Shown: positions 19,768 through 28,730, counted from the stretch's first letter. The stretch is DNA of 64,000 bases from Marinibacterium profundimaris (GCF_002210095.1 NZ_AQQR01000006.1:124001-188000), one strand, 5' to 3'. Translations and numbers: made by a program. The notes: a model not told the origin generated them from the sequence alone.

Positions 19768-21156
19768 TCAAAAAGCCGACTGGATCCCGAAATTGATGCC
19801 GAAGCGCCGGGCCTCGTAGAGGGCGATGTTGCTTTCGGTGTTCTGCGCGTAAACCGTCATCGTCGGGTTGAAACCGAAGTAGTCCAGCCCGGTGAAGATC
19901 ACCGTGGCCGAGGCCGAGACACGGTGATCCTGCCGCCCGTCCGGCGAATGGGGCGAGACATCGTAGTCGCGCCCGCGGTAATCCAGCCCCATCTGCAGGC
20001 CCGCGCCGTCGAAGATCTCTCCGAGCACCAGCGAGGCGCCCAGCCCGGCCTCGACATATTCTTCCGAGGCGACGGGGCTGTCGGTCACAGCACCCGACAG
20101 GACCACGCGCAGCTGCCGGCCGTTGGGGAAGAAATGCGCCGCCCAGGTTTCCGCCGAGTAGGTGTTCACGTCGGCGGTGTTGATCCCGTATTGCCATTCG
20201 CCCGCGATACGCCCGTTGATCCGCGTGGTCCCGGTAAGGGCGTAGGATTGCAGCGCCGAGGCGCGCAGGTAGCGGGCGAATTGTTCGTATCCGTACCAGG
20301 ATTGCCCGGCATCCGCGCGAAAGGCGAATTCGCCGTCCTCGCCGAAGTTGAACGCGCGATAGCCGTAGCCGGCAAAGACCGAGGCAAAGTCGAAATCCGA
20401 TCCCTTGACGCCCGGTGCTTCGGATTTGGCGTCACCGGTCAGCTCGAAATGGCGGTAATCCAGCGAGAGATAGAGATCCTGCGCCCGGGTCGCGGTCTGC
20501 CAGAAGCGGTAGCGGGTATCGGCGCCCAGCTCGAACTCGATCCCCGAAAGCGCCACGGCGGCGCCGGTCAGCTGGTATTGCACGGGCTGGCCAAAGAGCG
20601 CCTCGGTCAGCTCGTAGTTCAGGAAGGAGGTCCGGTAGGCGGAGCCGTTGTTGATGTTGCTGTCCGGCGTGATCGAGAAGCTGAAGCGCGACGACCAGGG
20701 GTTGGTGGCGCGCACGTACTTGAAGTCGCGGATCGCCATGGCCTCGAGGTTCTCGTGCGGGGCGATTTCGACCGCGCGGCGCAGCCAGAGCTGCGCCAGC
20801 GTCTTCTGCCCCGCCGTGGACAGGACCTGCGCCATCACCATGGCCGAGGCGAACTGGTCCGGGTCTTCCTCGGCAAGGTCCCAGGCCTGGCGCGCGGCGG
20901 TCTTGGCCGCGTCGGTCTGTCCCAGATCGCGCAGGGCGCGGGCGCGGATCAGCAGGGCGGGCAGGTCTTGCGCGTCGCGGGCAAGCAGGGCATCGGCCAG
21001 GGCCAGGGCCTGCTGCGGGGCGCCCACGGCAAGGCTGTCCGAGGCGGCGACGCGCATCTGGCCAGGGGTCAGCTGCACGGGGTCGGATCCGGCGGCGGGG
21101 GCCGGATCCGTCACAAGGCACAGGGCAAGGGCGGCCGCGAGGCCGGGCAGGCGCAT
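19768..21156 (-). CDS. Outer-membrane Slam-type surface lipoprotein translocator (DUF560)
   Basis: A 462-aa outer-membrane protein. A signal peptide is followed by a periplasmic TPR-like helical region (residues about 35-145, e.g. ALALADALLARDAQDLPALL). A DUF560 beta-barrel follows, with alternating aromatic strands (e.g. WSSRFSFSITPDSNINNGSA, FASVFAGYGYRAFNF), ending in a terminal Phe (GIQSAF), the BAM recognition feature. Characterised Slam proteins move lipoproteins such as TbpB to the cell surface. The gene immediately upstream encodes a TbpB-like lipoprotein, 4 bp apart, its expected client. Confidence 0.85.
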   Translation of the reverse strand: MRLPGLAAALALCLVTDPAPAAGSDPVQLTPGQMRVAASDSLAVGAPQQALALADALLARDAQDLPALLIRARALRDLGQTDAAKTAARQAWDLAEEDPDQFASAMVMAQVLSTAGQKTLAQLWLRRAVEIAPHENLEAMAIRDFKYVRATNPWSSRFSFSITPDSNINNGSAYRTSFLNYELTEALFGQPVQYQLTGAAVALSGIEFELGADTRYRFWQTATRAQDLYLSLDYRHFELTGDAKSEAPGVKGSDFDFASVFAGYGYRAFNFGEDGEFAFRADAGQSWYGYEQFARYLRASALQSYALTGTTRINGRIAGEWQYGINTADVNTYSAETWAAHFFPNGRQLRVVLSGAVTDSPVASEEYVEAGLGASLVLGEIFDGAGLQMGLDYRGRDYDVSPHSPDGRQDHRVSASATVIFTGLDYFGFNPTMTVYAQNTESNIALYEARRFGINFGIQSAF

Positions 21157-21160
21157 CCTC

Positions 21161-22219
21161 TTAGCGGACGACGACGAAGCCGCCGGTCTCGCGCACCGTC
21201 ACGTTGTCGGGCTGGCCGACGTTGGTTTCGGTGACGACGATGCCCACGATCTCGGCGGCGTCGTCGCCCGAGACGATGGCGTAGTAATTGCCCTCTTCGA
21301 AGGCGACCGCGTTGCCGCTGTTGTCGCCGAAATTGCTGGCGACGGTGCCGGCGATTTCGCCGTTGTCGTTCATCACGCCCGGACCGACCCGGAAGACGAT
21401 CGCGGGCATGGCGTCCAGGCTGGAATCGGAACTGGCGTTGATGCCGTTGACGACCTGCTGGGTGATGTCGTTGCCGTTGATGTCATAGATCACCCGGTCG
21501 GTGATCTGGCCCCGCACCGCGTCGCCGCGGCGGCCGGTGGTGGAATTGAAATCCTCGAAATCGATGGCCATGTCGATCGTGGCGGTGGTGTATTGCAGGC
21601 CGCCGGCCCCGTTGAAATCGCGCAGCCCGGCGTAGTCGCCGCTGTAGCGGGCCTGGCCGGAATCGGGCAGGGTCATGCCGCCGTTGCGCTGGTAGATGAA
21701 GCCGCCGAAGCCGTAGTCGATGTAATCGCCCGTCCGCACGATGGCGAACTGGGTGTTGCCCGAGGGGCTGACGCCATAGATCGCCCGGTGCGCGAACTGG
21801 CTGATCGGCGCGCCGGTGATGCTGTCGGGATAGGTGGCGCTGGCCTCGTAGACGGCATAGGGCCCAAGGCTCGAGACGGCGGTGCCGCGCTGGTAGACAT
21901 TGTCGCCGTCGAAGCCGAGGTTGTCGACGAAGAAGGTATCGTTCGAGGCGTCGTAGGACACGCTGGTGACAAAGCCGTCGCCGGGATTGCCGCCGTCCGC
22001 TTCGGTCGGTTCGGTGCGCACGATGGACGACGACGGGGTGGGCGAGGCGGTACCGGGGGGCAGGCCGCTGTCCCCGTCGATGCCGTCGGGATCGCTGCCG
22101 TCCGTGCCCTCGCCGTTGCCGCCGTCGGTGTCTTCGGCGTTGTCGTCGAACGGGTTGCCGTCCCCGCATCCCGACACCGCAATGCCCGCCGCAAGTGCGG
22201 CGGCAATAAACCTGTTCAT
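21161..22219 (-). CDS. TbpB-like surface lipoprotein, predicted Slam client
   Basis: A 352-aa lipoprotein starting at 22219 (MNRFIAAALAAGIAVSGCGD), with the lipobox VSGC. An acidic Gly/Asp linker rich in DGGNGEGTDGSD follows. The C-terminal half resembles the transferrin-binding-protein B barrel domain (ARYSGDYAGLRDFN, NYYAIVSGDDAAEIVGIVV). The ligand is unknown, and no TonB receptor (TbpA-like) is adjacent. The 4-bp gap to the Slam-type gene indicates one transcript and a translocator/client pair. The longer frame to 22288 adds a non-signal extension and is unlikely. Confidence 0.82.
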   Translation of the reverse strand: MNRFIAAALAAGIAVSGCGDGNPFDDNAEDTDGGNGEGTDGSDPDGIDGDSGLPPGTASPTPSSSIVRTEPTEADGGNPGDGFVTSVSYDASNDTFFVDNLGFDGDNVYQRGTAVSSLGPYAVYEASATYPDSITGAPISQFAHRAIYGVSPSGNTQFAIVRTGDYIDYGFGGFIYQRNGGMTLPDSGQARYSGDYAGLRDFNGAGGLQYTTATIDMAIDFEDFNSTTGRRGDAVRGQITDRVIYDINGNDITQQVVNGINASSDSSLDAMPAIVFRVGPGVMNDNGEIAGTVASNFGDNSGNAVAFEEGNYYAIVSGDDAAEIVGIVVTETNVGQPDNVTVRETGGFVVVR

Positions 22220-22417
22220 GCCTGTCTGCCTCGGTGTTTTTTGTACACGATTTTGCCCGATTTTTCGCGCGAACCCCTTTGAAGTCAATGAAGTTCACGA
22301 TTCGTCGAGGCGATTGAGAGCCGGGCATGATCGAAATGCCATACTGCATATGGCGTTTCATCCGGGGCTGACGCCAGATATGGTAGGGGGCGACTCGCAT
22401 GAGAGGGAAGTGCCGCC
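22220..22417. promoter_or_regulatory. Divergent promoter region, lipoprotein / thyX
   Basis: A 198-bp region between divergent starts. It is AT-richer than its surroundings (TTTTTTGTACACGATTTTGCCCGATTTT near 22238-22265, within short runs). An AGGGAAG site precedes thyX. If iron-regulated, a Fur/Irr/RirA-type box would be expected here, but none could be assigned with confidence. Confidence 0.4.
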
Positions 22418-23326
22418 ATGGGCCTGTCACCGGAACAGCTTGCCGAAATTTCTGAACTGCGCAGCCAGGCACAGTCCACGCTGCGGGCCACCGCGCCGGG
22501 GATGGAGGCGCATCTCTACAAGCCCTACCAGGTGCTGGACCATGGCTTTGTGCGGGTCGTCGACTACATGGGCGACGACGCGGCGATCTGTCAGGCGGCG
22601 CGGGTGTCCTATGGCCGCGGCACCAAGTCGGTGCAGAACGACGACGGGCTGATCCGCTACCTGATGCGGCACTGGCATTCGACGCCCTTCGAGATGTGCG
22701 AGGTCAAGCTGCACGTCAAGCTGCCGGTCTTCGTGGCGCGGCAGTGGATCCGGCACCGGACGGCGAACGTGAACGAATATTCGGCGCGCTATTCGATCCT
22801 GGACCGGGAATTTTACATCCCCGCGCCCGAGCATGTCGCGGCGCAGTCCGAGGTGAACAACCAGGGCCGGGGATCGGCGCTGGAAGGCGAAGAGGCGGCG
22901 CGGGTGCTGGAGCTGCTGAAATCCGACAGCACGCGGGCCTATGACCATTACGAGGAGATGATCTCTTCGGACGGGCAGCAGGGGCTGGCGCGTGAACTGG
23001 CGCGGATGAACCTGCCGGCGAATATCTACACGCAATGGTACTGGAAGGTGGATCTGCACAACCTGTTCCACTTCCTGCGGCTGCGCGCGGATGCCCATGC
23101 GCAATACGAAATCCGGGTCTACGCCGAGGAGATCTGCAAGATCGTGGCCGACTGGGTGCCCTTCGCCTATGGCGCCTTCGAGGAATACCGGCTGGGCGCG
23201 GAAACGCTGAGCGCCTCGGCGCTGGATTGCGTGCGGCGCATGCTGAAGGGCGAGGAGGTCACGAAGGAGACCTCGGGCATGTCGGCGCGGGAATGGCGCG
23301 AGCTGGAGGCCGTTCTGAAGGGCTGA
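22418..23326 (+). CDS. thyX: FAD-dependent thymidylate synthase ThyX
   Basis: Makes dTMP from dUMP using methylene-THF and FAD/NADPH. The 302-aa length fits alphaproteobacterial ThyX. The signature [15 protein letters not shown] near residue 108 is the RHR-X7-S motif. Other active-site parts are [34 protein letters not shown] and LFHFLRLR. The presence of ThyX suggests the organism may lack ThyA, which cannot be checked here. A strong 13-bp hairpin follows. Confidence 0.95.
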   Translation: MGLSPEQLAEISELRSQAQSTLRATAPGMEAHLYKPYQVLDHGFVRVVDYMGDDAAICQAARVSYGRGTKSVQNDDGLIRYLMRHWHSTPFEMCEVKLHVKLPVFVARQWIRHRTANVNEYSARYSILDREFYIPAPEHVAAQSEVNNQGRGSALEGEEAARVLELLKSDSTRAYDHYEEMISSDGQQGLARELARMNLPANIYTQWYWKVDLHNLFHFLRLRADAHAQYEIRVYAEEICKIVADWVPFAYGAFEEYRLGAETLSASALDCVRRMLKGEEVTKETSGMSAREWRELEAVLKG

Positions 23327-23346
23327 GGCTGGTTCGGGTTGAGAGG

Positions 23347-23385
23347 GGCAGCCTGCCCGGAGCTGACCGGTTCGGGCAGGCTGCC
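23347..23385. terminator. 13-bp hairpin between convergent thyX and hydrolase
   Basis: GGCAGCCTGCCCG and CGGGCAGGCTGCC pair perfectly around a 13-nt loop, 20 bp after thyX and 17 bp before the opposite gene's stop. It is a good candidate for a bidirectional terminator, although no T tract follows on either strand. Confidence 0.6.
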
Positions 23386-23402
23386 TGGAACGGGCGGCGC
23401 CC

Positions 23403-24241
23403 TCAGCTTTCGGTTTTGCCGCGGTAGAGCCAGAAGCGGCGGATGTCGGCAAAGAGCTGCGGGTTCATGATATGCGGCAGGTGCCCGCGATCACGGTACC
23501 AGCGGGCATCGGCGTTCTCCATTCGTGCGGCCAGCCGGGCGATCCCGGCCGAGGGGCTGACCGTGTCGTGGCTGCCATGAAAGAAGCGCAGCGGCGTGTC
23601 GGCCTGCATGGCGCGTGCCGAGGGGCGCCAGAAGGCGACGCCGGAGCCGTGGCTGAAAAGCATCCGGGCCGTGGGCGTGACCGAGGGCCCGGTGGGCCGG
23701 CCGCGGTCGTCCAGCGTCAGCTTCGGCCGGGGCGTGTCGCGGCCGAACATCAGCACCTGGAACAGCTCGTACCAGATCACCGGCCAGTCCGCCCCGGGAT
23801 GGGCGCGGCGGATGCGCCAGAGATCGCTGCTCATCCCCATGGTCGTGGCCAGCAGGTCAGGGAAGGGCGCAGGGGCTGCGATCGCCGCCAGCGTCACGTC
23901 CGGGCAGGTCAGCAGCCCGCGCAGTTCCAGGCAGATGCCGGCCCCGGCAGAGATCCCGACAAGGTCGATCCGTCGCGCGGGTGCCGCGTTCAGGCGCTTG
24001 GCCAGCAGCCGCGCGGCCGGCCGCATCCGCACCCGCCCCTGAAGCGGGCGGCCGTCGAGCCCGGGGAAGGCAAGCTCTGCCAGCGCCGTGCCCGAGGGCA
24101 GGTTTTCGGTCAGCGGGTCGAAGGCATCGAGGCGGGTGAGCGCGCCGGGCACGGTCACCAGGATGCGCCGGGCCTCGGCCAGGGGGGTGCCTGACAGGCG
24201 CAGGCCGTCGCGATCGGGGCCGGGAGGGGAGAGAGGTCTCA
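23403..24241 (-). CDS. Alpha/beta-hydrolase-fold protein
   Basis: A cytosolic alpha/beta hydrolase of about 279 aa from the Met at 24241 (MRPLSPPGPDRDG), or 291 aa from 24278. The nucleophile elbow is GISAGAG near residue 110, a late acidic residue is in RFFHGSHDTVSPSAG, and the catalytic His is in DRGHLPHIMNP. No signal peptide is present. Substrate is unknown. It is convergent with thyX and divergent from a small secreted protein gene. Confidence 0.8.
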
Positions 24242-24320
24242 TACGTGGTGGGAGAGCCGGGCAGAGGGGCGATGTCAAATGCGCGGGTCGCCGCAGGGGT
24301 TCGTTTTCGTGTATAGCGTG

Positions 24321-24334
24321 ACTATATACATAGT
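24321..24334. promoter_or_regulatory. AT-rich palindrome ACTATATACATAGT
   Basis: ACTAT and ATAGT arms around ATAC form an imperfect palindrome in a markedly AT-rich patch (24301-24362) just before a small secreted-protein gene. The composition suits a promoter, and the palindrome may be an operator. No regulator is identified. Confidence 0.35.
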
Positions 24335-24362
24335 GTCATTTTCCTGTTACAAAACACCTATT

Positions 24363-24656
24363 ATGCGCGCCTTCGTTTCCCTTGCCTTTCTGCTGTCACT
24401 TCCGGCGTCCGCCGCGCTGGCCAATCCGCTGGCAGAGGTGATCTGTGACACCACGCCCCGGATGCGGGACCGGCTGGAGCACCAGTTCGGCACCCGGCAG
24501 GAGGCGACAGGCCTGCGCGGGCCGGAGGAGATCATGGAGGTCTGGACCGACACGCGTGGCGACTGGACCCTGGTGATGACCTATGCCACCGGGACCTCCT
24601 GCATCGTGGCGATGGGCGAAGACTGGCAGCAGACGCATCGCAAGGATCCGGCCTGA
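24363..24656 (+). CDS. Small secreted conserved hypothetical protein
   Basis: A 97-aa protein with a signal peptide (MRAFVSLAFLLSLPASAALA). The mature part has two cysteines (VICDT and TSCIVAMG) that may form a disulfide, and a compact motif ATGLRGPEEIMEVWTD. I recall similar short proteins in Rhodobacteraceae with no established role. The Met at 24363 is preferred because it begins the signal peptide; the frame is open from 24279. It is divergent from the alpha/beta hydrolase gene. Confidence 0.72.
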   Translation: MRAFVSLAFLLSLPASAALANPLAEVICDTTPRMRDRLEHQFGTRQEATGLRGPEEIMEVWTDTRGDWTLVMTYATGTSCIVAMGEDWQQTHRKDPA

Positions 24657-24945
24657 CGGCATAAGCGCCGCGCGGCGTGAAGGGACCCTTGCGCAAGGCA
24701 CGGATCCTTGAACGGGGTCGGCTGACCGGTCGGTTGTCGCAAGGGACTGCACGGATGGTCCTGGACGACAACGCAGGGATCGCGGCGCGCGCCGTTTCCG
24801 AAACCCCGCACCGCGACGAAACATGGCGGCGGGGCGGGACAAAGGGCTGGACTTGGCCCCGCCGCTGCCGGCAGATTGGGACAACACTTGCATCCGCTGC
24901 ACCGGGTCGCATTCCGCGCGGCGCCTATCAACTTTCGGGGGTTTC

Positions 24946-25260
24946 ATGCGCAGACAGTCTCTTGCGGGTCCGGTTGGGGCCATGATCGGCGCGACCGCGC
25001 TTTGCGTGGCGGCCGGGGTGGCAATGGCCAGCGATGCGGCCACTGTCCAGCAATCCTCGTCGGAACTGCCGGTCGGGATCTATGCGACCGGCGCCGGTAC
25101 GTCCTACTGCCCCGCCGGGCTGCGGCCCGTATCGGTCGACGGCACCACCAGCTGTGGCATGCCGAACCGGACCGAAACCTATGCCGAAGCGAAGCGTACG
25201 CCCTATCGGCGCAGCTATCGTTCCTATGATTGCGCTGTCGGGATCAAGGGCTGCGACTGA
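24946..25260 (+). CDS. Small exported protein with Cys-rich C-terminus
   Basis: A 104-aa protein not recognised as a named family. It has a signal peptide (SLAGPVGAMIGATALCVAAG, cleavage near AMAS) and a mature region with YCPAGLRPV, SCGMPN and a terminal YDCAVGIKGCD. The four cysteines in the mature part suggest two disulfides in the periplasm. The ATG at 24946 is chosen because the residues before it are unlike a signal peptide. It stands alone, with 289 bp upstream free of genes. Confidence 0.65.
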   Translation: MRRQSLAGPVGAMIGATALCVAAGVAMASDAATVQQSSSELPVGIYATGAGTSYCPAGLRPVSVDGTTSCGMPNRTETYAEAKRTPYRRSYRSYDCAVGIKGCD

Positions 25261-25513
25261 GCGGTTGCGGATCGGGCAGCGCCGGCCGGCCAGGGACCTG
25301 TCGTCCCGGGCCAGTCCGGGCCACGCGGTCATATCGCGACCGGGACCACAGAGGGTGCAGGCCTGGCCGACGTCAATCAACCTCTCCGCGCCCCGGTCGA
25401 GAAAATGCGCCCGGGCAGGGCCAGGGCGCAGCACAGAAACATGTGTCGGACATTGAATTCGGACAGTGAATTCGGGCTGTCTAGGCAGGGTCCCGGAGGT
25501 CCGTCCGGTCTCG

Positions 25514-25720
25514 TCAGAGAGGTTTCAGATCGCCCGCCATCGTGCGCCCGTCGCGCCCCTCGATCAACTCGTATCCGATCTTCTGATTGTCGGCGAGCCC
25601 GGTCAGGCCGGACCGCTCCACGGCAGAAATGTGCACGAACACATCCTTGCCGCCTTCATCGGGGGCAATGAACCCGTACCCCTTGGTGGTATTGAACCAT
25701 TTCACGGTGCCAGTCGGCAT
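25514..25720 (-). CDS. Cold-shock-domain protein
   Basis: A 68-aa single OB-fold nucleic-acid chaperone. RNP1 is KGYGFIAPD and RNP2 is DVFVHISAV, with the opening GTVKWFNTTKGYGF typical of CspA proteins. The gene is divergent from the ArsC-like gene, and its ATG is preceded by AAAGGAGAC. Whether it responds to cold cannot be told; several Csp paralogues are usual in this group. Confidence 0.95.
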   Translation of the reverse strand: MPTGTVKWFNTTKGYGFIAPDEGGKDVFVHISAVERSGLTGLADNQKIGYELIEGRDGRTMAGDLKPL

Positions 25721-25938
25721 GTCCCGTGTCTCCTTTCACCTTTGGTCGTTCAATCGCAAATCCATGCGATCATGCGTAAAACCGGCATGAACATCATCGG
25801 TCCGGGTTGGCAGAGACCGAAGGTTGACATGACGATTGACGCCTTTTGAGTGTCGCACGGCTTAGGGAAAAATCAAGGTTAAGACCTGTGAATTCCGGGG
25901 GCTGGCATTTATTTCGACTTTGGAAATGAGGAAAAGAT

Positions 25939-26256
25939 ATGCGGATTTACGGAATAAAGACCTGTGATACCTGCCGAAAGGCAATTCGGGCGTTCCCTTA
26001 TGCCCAATTTATCGACATTCGCGCCTCCGGCCTGCCTGATGCGCTCAGGGCGCGTGCCTTGGAAGAGTTCGGGGAGGCGTTGATCAACCGCAGGTCGACA
26101 ACTTGGCGGGAGCTGGACGCGGCAGAGCGCGAAAGGGCGCCGCAGGATCTGTTGTCCGATCACCCGGTGTTGATGAAACGGCCCCTGATCGAGGATGACG
26201 AGGACGGGCTGCACCTGGGCTGGACGAAGGAGGTCCAGGCGGCTCTGGGCGTGTGA
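25939..26256 (+). CDS. ArsC/Spx-family (YffB-like) thioredoxin-fold protein
   Basis: A 105-aa protein of the ArsC/Spx/YffB family. The N-terminal KTCDTCRKA provides a CxxC motif. LINRRSTTWREL and LLSDHPVLMKRPLIED match the family's second half, where the LMKRP block is diagnostic. Despite the name, these short proteins are often not arsenate reductases, and a glutathione-dependent thiol role is possible. Its 5' part is less GC-rich than neighbours. It is convergent with doxX. Confidence 0.88.
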   Translation: MRIYGIKTCDTCRKAIRAFPYAQFIDIRASGLPDALRARALEEFGEALINRRSTTWRELDAAERERAPQDLLSDHPVLMKRPLIEDDEDGLHLGWTKEVQAALGV

Positions 26257-26340
26257 TCCGCGCGTGATCCGGGGGCCGCATGGCACGGCTCAGGGGCCGG
26301 CAAGGGACGGGCGCGCGGATCTGGCGGCGCGCCCGGTTCC

Positions 26341-26904
26341 TCAGCGCAGGCCGGGCGGCATGACCCGGCGCAGCAGCGCGTCGACGGACAGAAGCCCGCC
26401 GCCCTTCGCCACGAGATAGAGCAGCAGGAAGATCCAGAAGCTGCGCTGGTCGAGGATCAGGCTGCCCGAGGCGCCGTCGAACCAGGCGCCCAGTGACTGC
26501 GCGTCGGTCTGGCCCAGGCCATAGACATCGGTCAGCGACTGGATGACCACGAAGCCGATCATGCCGAGCGCGGCGAGCCGGGTGAAGAGACCCAGCACGA
26601 TCAGCGCGGGCAGCAGGAATTCGGCCCAGGTCCCCAGCACGGCAACCAGCCAGTGCCCGGTCCCCAGTTGCGACACGTCGTAAGAGACCGACTCCATCTG
26701 TTTCGGGAAGATCTGGGCATAGGCCCCGGTCGAGGGGTTCAGAAAGCCGAAGATACCGTCGCCCAGCTTGGTCACGGCCGAGTGCCAGAAATAGAAAAGC
26801 AGCACGGCGGCGAAGACGAAGCGTGCCAGGAGCGGCAACAGGACATCCCCCCCGGTCTCGACAAGGGCGAAGACCCGGTTGTGAAAGGAAAACAGGCGGT
26901 GCAT
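26341..26904 (-). CDS. DoxX-family membrane protein, last gene of the bufferin operon
   Basis: A 187-aa inner-membrane protein with four hydrophobic segments and the DoxX arrangement (LLPLLARFVFAAVLLFYFWH, GTWAEFLLPALIVLGLFTRL, SFWIFLLLYLVAKGGGLLSV). DoxX proteins commonly accompany DUF2282/DUF692/DUF2063 genes, as they do here. A role in electron transfer or membrane quinone-linked chemistry for the peptide pathway is inferred, not shown. It starts 18 bp after bufC. Confidence 0.87.
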   Translation of the reverse strand: MHRLFSFHNRVFALVETGGDVLLPLLARFVFAAVLLFYFWHSAVTKLGDGIFGFLNPSTGAYAQIFPKQMESVSYDVSQLGTGHWLVAVLGTWAEFLLPALIVLGLFTRLAALGMIGFVVIQSLTDVYGLGQTDAQSLGAWFDGASGSLILDQRSFWIFLLLYLVAKGGGLLSVDALLRRVMPPGLR

Positions 26905-26922
26905 CGGGGTGGTCCTTTTCAG

Positions 26923-27669
26923 TCAGTCCTGGTTGGCCAGGCCGGTGATCGCCGCGCCCCGGATCAGCAAGGCGAGGACGGGGCCGGGGTCGAAGCCCGG
27001 GGTCTCGGTGCAGGCGGTCTCGTGGGCCGCGGCGACGGTGGCACCGTCGACAAGCGCCTGCAGGAAGGCGGCGCCGCCGGGGGGCAGCCGCTGCGGCAGA
27101 GGATCGTAGGCGGGGCGCAGGATCACGACATCCTCCGGCCCGGGCTCTGGTTTCGGGGCGCCCTCTTCGGTGTTGAAGCGCCAGATCGCGTGGATCGGCC
27201 AGGCGGAGCGGATCAGCTGCATGGCGGGCGCCAGGCTGAGGGCGCTTTGCAGCAGTGTTTCGGGGGCGATGTCCGAAAGGTCGGCGGGCGCGGCATCGGC
27301 GGCGTGGTAGGCGCGGCGCATGGCCAGGTCGAGCCGGGCGATATCGGGCAGGTAGCCCAAGTGCGCCAGCTGCGGCATCCCGGCGAGGAAGTCGGGGAAG
27401 GCGCCGCCGTAATGCATCATCAGCGGTGTCTGAGGCGGGTGGGCGCGCAGGTAGAGCCGCGCGAGACCGTCCATGTTCTGCTTCCCCAGCAACCTGGCGA
27501 TGGTGGGGAAGGCGGTATGCAGCGCTTCGGTCAGCGAGACGGCGACATTGTTGCGATAGACGTCGAAGCGGCGGCCGGCCGGATGGTTGTCCGGACCGGA
27601 GAGCCCCTCTGGCACCGCGCTCTCGGGGTCCAGGAGCGCCGCGTGGAAGGTGGTCTGGTCCGGGCTCAT
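26923..27669 (-). CDS. bufC: BufC-like MNIO partner protein (DUF2063, HvfC family)
   Basis: A 248-aa soluble protein. The N-terminal DUF2063 domain (residues about 5-100) includes RRFDVYRNNVAVSLTEAL, AFPTIARLLG and YLRAHPPQTPLMMHYG. The C-terminal half is a second conserved region. The family was once labelled DNA-binding, but in MNIO operons it is the partner that presents the precursor peptide to the oxidase. It lies 7 bp after bufB and before doxX, so it belongs to the same operon. Confidence 0.88.
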   Translation of the reverse strand: MSPDQTTFHAALLDPESAVPEGLSGPDNHPAGRRFDVYRNNVAVSLTEALHTAFPTIARLLGKQNMDGLARLYLRAHPPQTPLMMHYGGAFPDFLAGMPQLAHLGYLPDIARLDLAMRRAYHAADAAPADLSDIAPETLLQSALSLAPAMQLIRSAWPIHAIWRFNTEEGAPKPEPGPEDVVILRPAYDPLPQRLPPGGAAFLQALVDGATVAAAHETACTETPGFDPGPVLALLIRGAAITGLANQD

Positions 27670-27676
27670 GGCAGTC

Positions 27677-28528
27677 TTATCCGGCGGGGACGAGGGCGTG
27701 GGCGGCCCGGGCGGCCTCGGCCTCGAGCACGGGCCAGTCGGGGACGTCCGTGTCCCATTCGATCAGCAGGGGGCGGGGCCCGGAGCGGGCCAGCGTGTAC
27801 GCCAGCAGCGCCCAGACCGGATCGGCGACCGCCCGGCCGTGGCTGTCTATCAGCAGCGGCGCGCCGTGGTCGTCGTGGTCCTCGTCATGGCCGCCGAGGT
27901 GGACTTCTCCGACGCGGTCCAGGGGGAAGGCGTCGATATAGCCCTGCGGCGAGAAGCCAAGGTTGGTGGCGGAGATGAAGACATTGTTGATGTCGAGCAG
28001 CAGGCCGCAGTCGGTGCGCTTCGACAGCTCGGCCAGGAACTCGGGCTCCGACCAGGTGCTGTCGTCGAAGGCGAGGTAGCTGGAGGGGTTCTCCAGCAGC
28101 ATGGGACGGCCGACATTGTCCTGTACCTGGTCGATATGGGCGGCGACGCGGGTAAGCGTGTCTTTGGTGTAGGGCAGCGGCAGGAGGTCGTTCAGGAAAT
28201 GGCTGTCGTGGGTGGACCAGGCGAGGTGCTCGGAAAAGCTGGCCGGGTCGAGCCAGGAGACGAGGTGTTTCAGCCGGGCCAGGTGGTCGGGGTCGAGCGG
28301 GCCCTCGCCGCCGATGGAGAGGCCGACGCCGTGGACGGAGACCGGAAAGCGTTCGGCCAGCGCGCGAAGCTGGGCAAGGGGGCGGCCGCCGTCGCCCATG
28401 TAGTTTTCGGCATGGATCTCGATCCACCGCACGGCGCCCGGGTTTTCGGTGATCGCCGCGAAATGCTGCGGCTTGAAGCCGACGCCGGGCGCGGCGGGAA
28501 GGCGGGTCGGGTGGCCGGTATCGAGCAT
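27677..28528 (-). CDS. bufB: MNIO-family peptide-modifying iron enzyme (DUF692, BufB-like)
   Basis: A 283-aa TIM-barrel multinuclear non-heme iron oxidase. Expected metal-site blocks are IEIHAENYMGDGG, VSVHGVGLSIGG, FSEHLAWSTHD, MLLENPSSY, LLLDINNVFISATNLGF and EVHLGGHDEDHDDH. Relatives (MbnB, BufB) oxidise cysteines of a precursor peptide, in bufferins to 5-thiooxazole groups. The start at 28528 gives the family N-terminus; the frame to 28675 covers hairpin repeats. Downstream of bufA1 by about 200 bp and immediately upstream of bufC. Confidence 0.92.
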   Translation of the reverse strand: MLDTGHPTRLPAAPGVGFKPQHFAAITENPGAVRWIEIHAENYMGDGGRPLAQLRALAERFPVSVHGVGLSIGGEGPLDPDHLARLKHLVSWLDPASFSEHLAWSTHDSHFLNDLLPLPYTKDTLTRVAAHIDQVQDNVGRPMLLENPSSYLAFDDSTWSEPEFLAELSKRTDCGLLLDINNVFISATNLGFSPQGYIDAFPLDRVGEVHLGGHDEDHDDHGAPLLIDSHGRAVADPVWALLAYTLARSGPRPLLIEWDTDVPDWPVLEAEAARAAHALVPAG

Positions 28529-28634
28529 GGGAGCCTCGGTTCGGTCTTCTGACGGTTTGCTGTCGGGCGCGCTGAACGGCGGGAAAGCGCGCCGTTCAGG
28601 TCTGTGTGGCGAGGGCAGCCGTGACGGCGCAGGC

Positions 28635-28714
28635 GGTGGGTTGGAAACCCACCCTACGGATATCTGCCGGGCCACGTCCGAGGGTCCGGGGGTAGGGTGG
28701 GGTTCTACCCCACC
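28635..28714. repeat. Pair of GGTGGG-type hairpins between bufA1 and bufB (copy 2)
   Basis: GGTGGGTT/AACCCACC (28635-28653) and GGTGGGGT/ACCCCACC (28696-28714), each with a 3-nt loop, sit in the 202-bp gap between bufA1 and bufB. They match the two hairpin types at 14304-14371, here with the second in inverted flank orientation (GTAGGGTGGGG). In mRNA they could stabilise bufA1 or reduce read-through into bufB. Confidence 0.75.
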
Positions 28715-28730
28715 GCCCCCGCAAAAGGCC

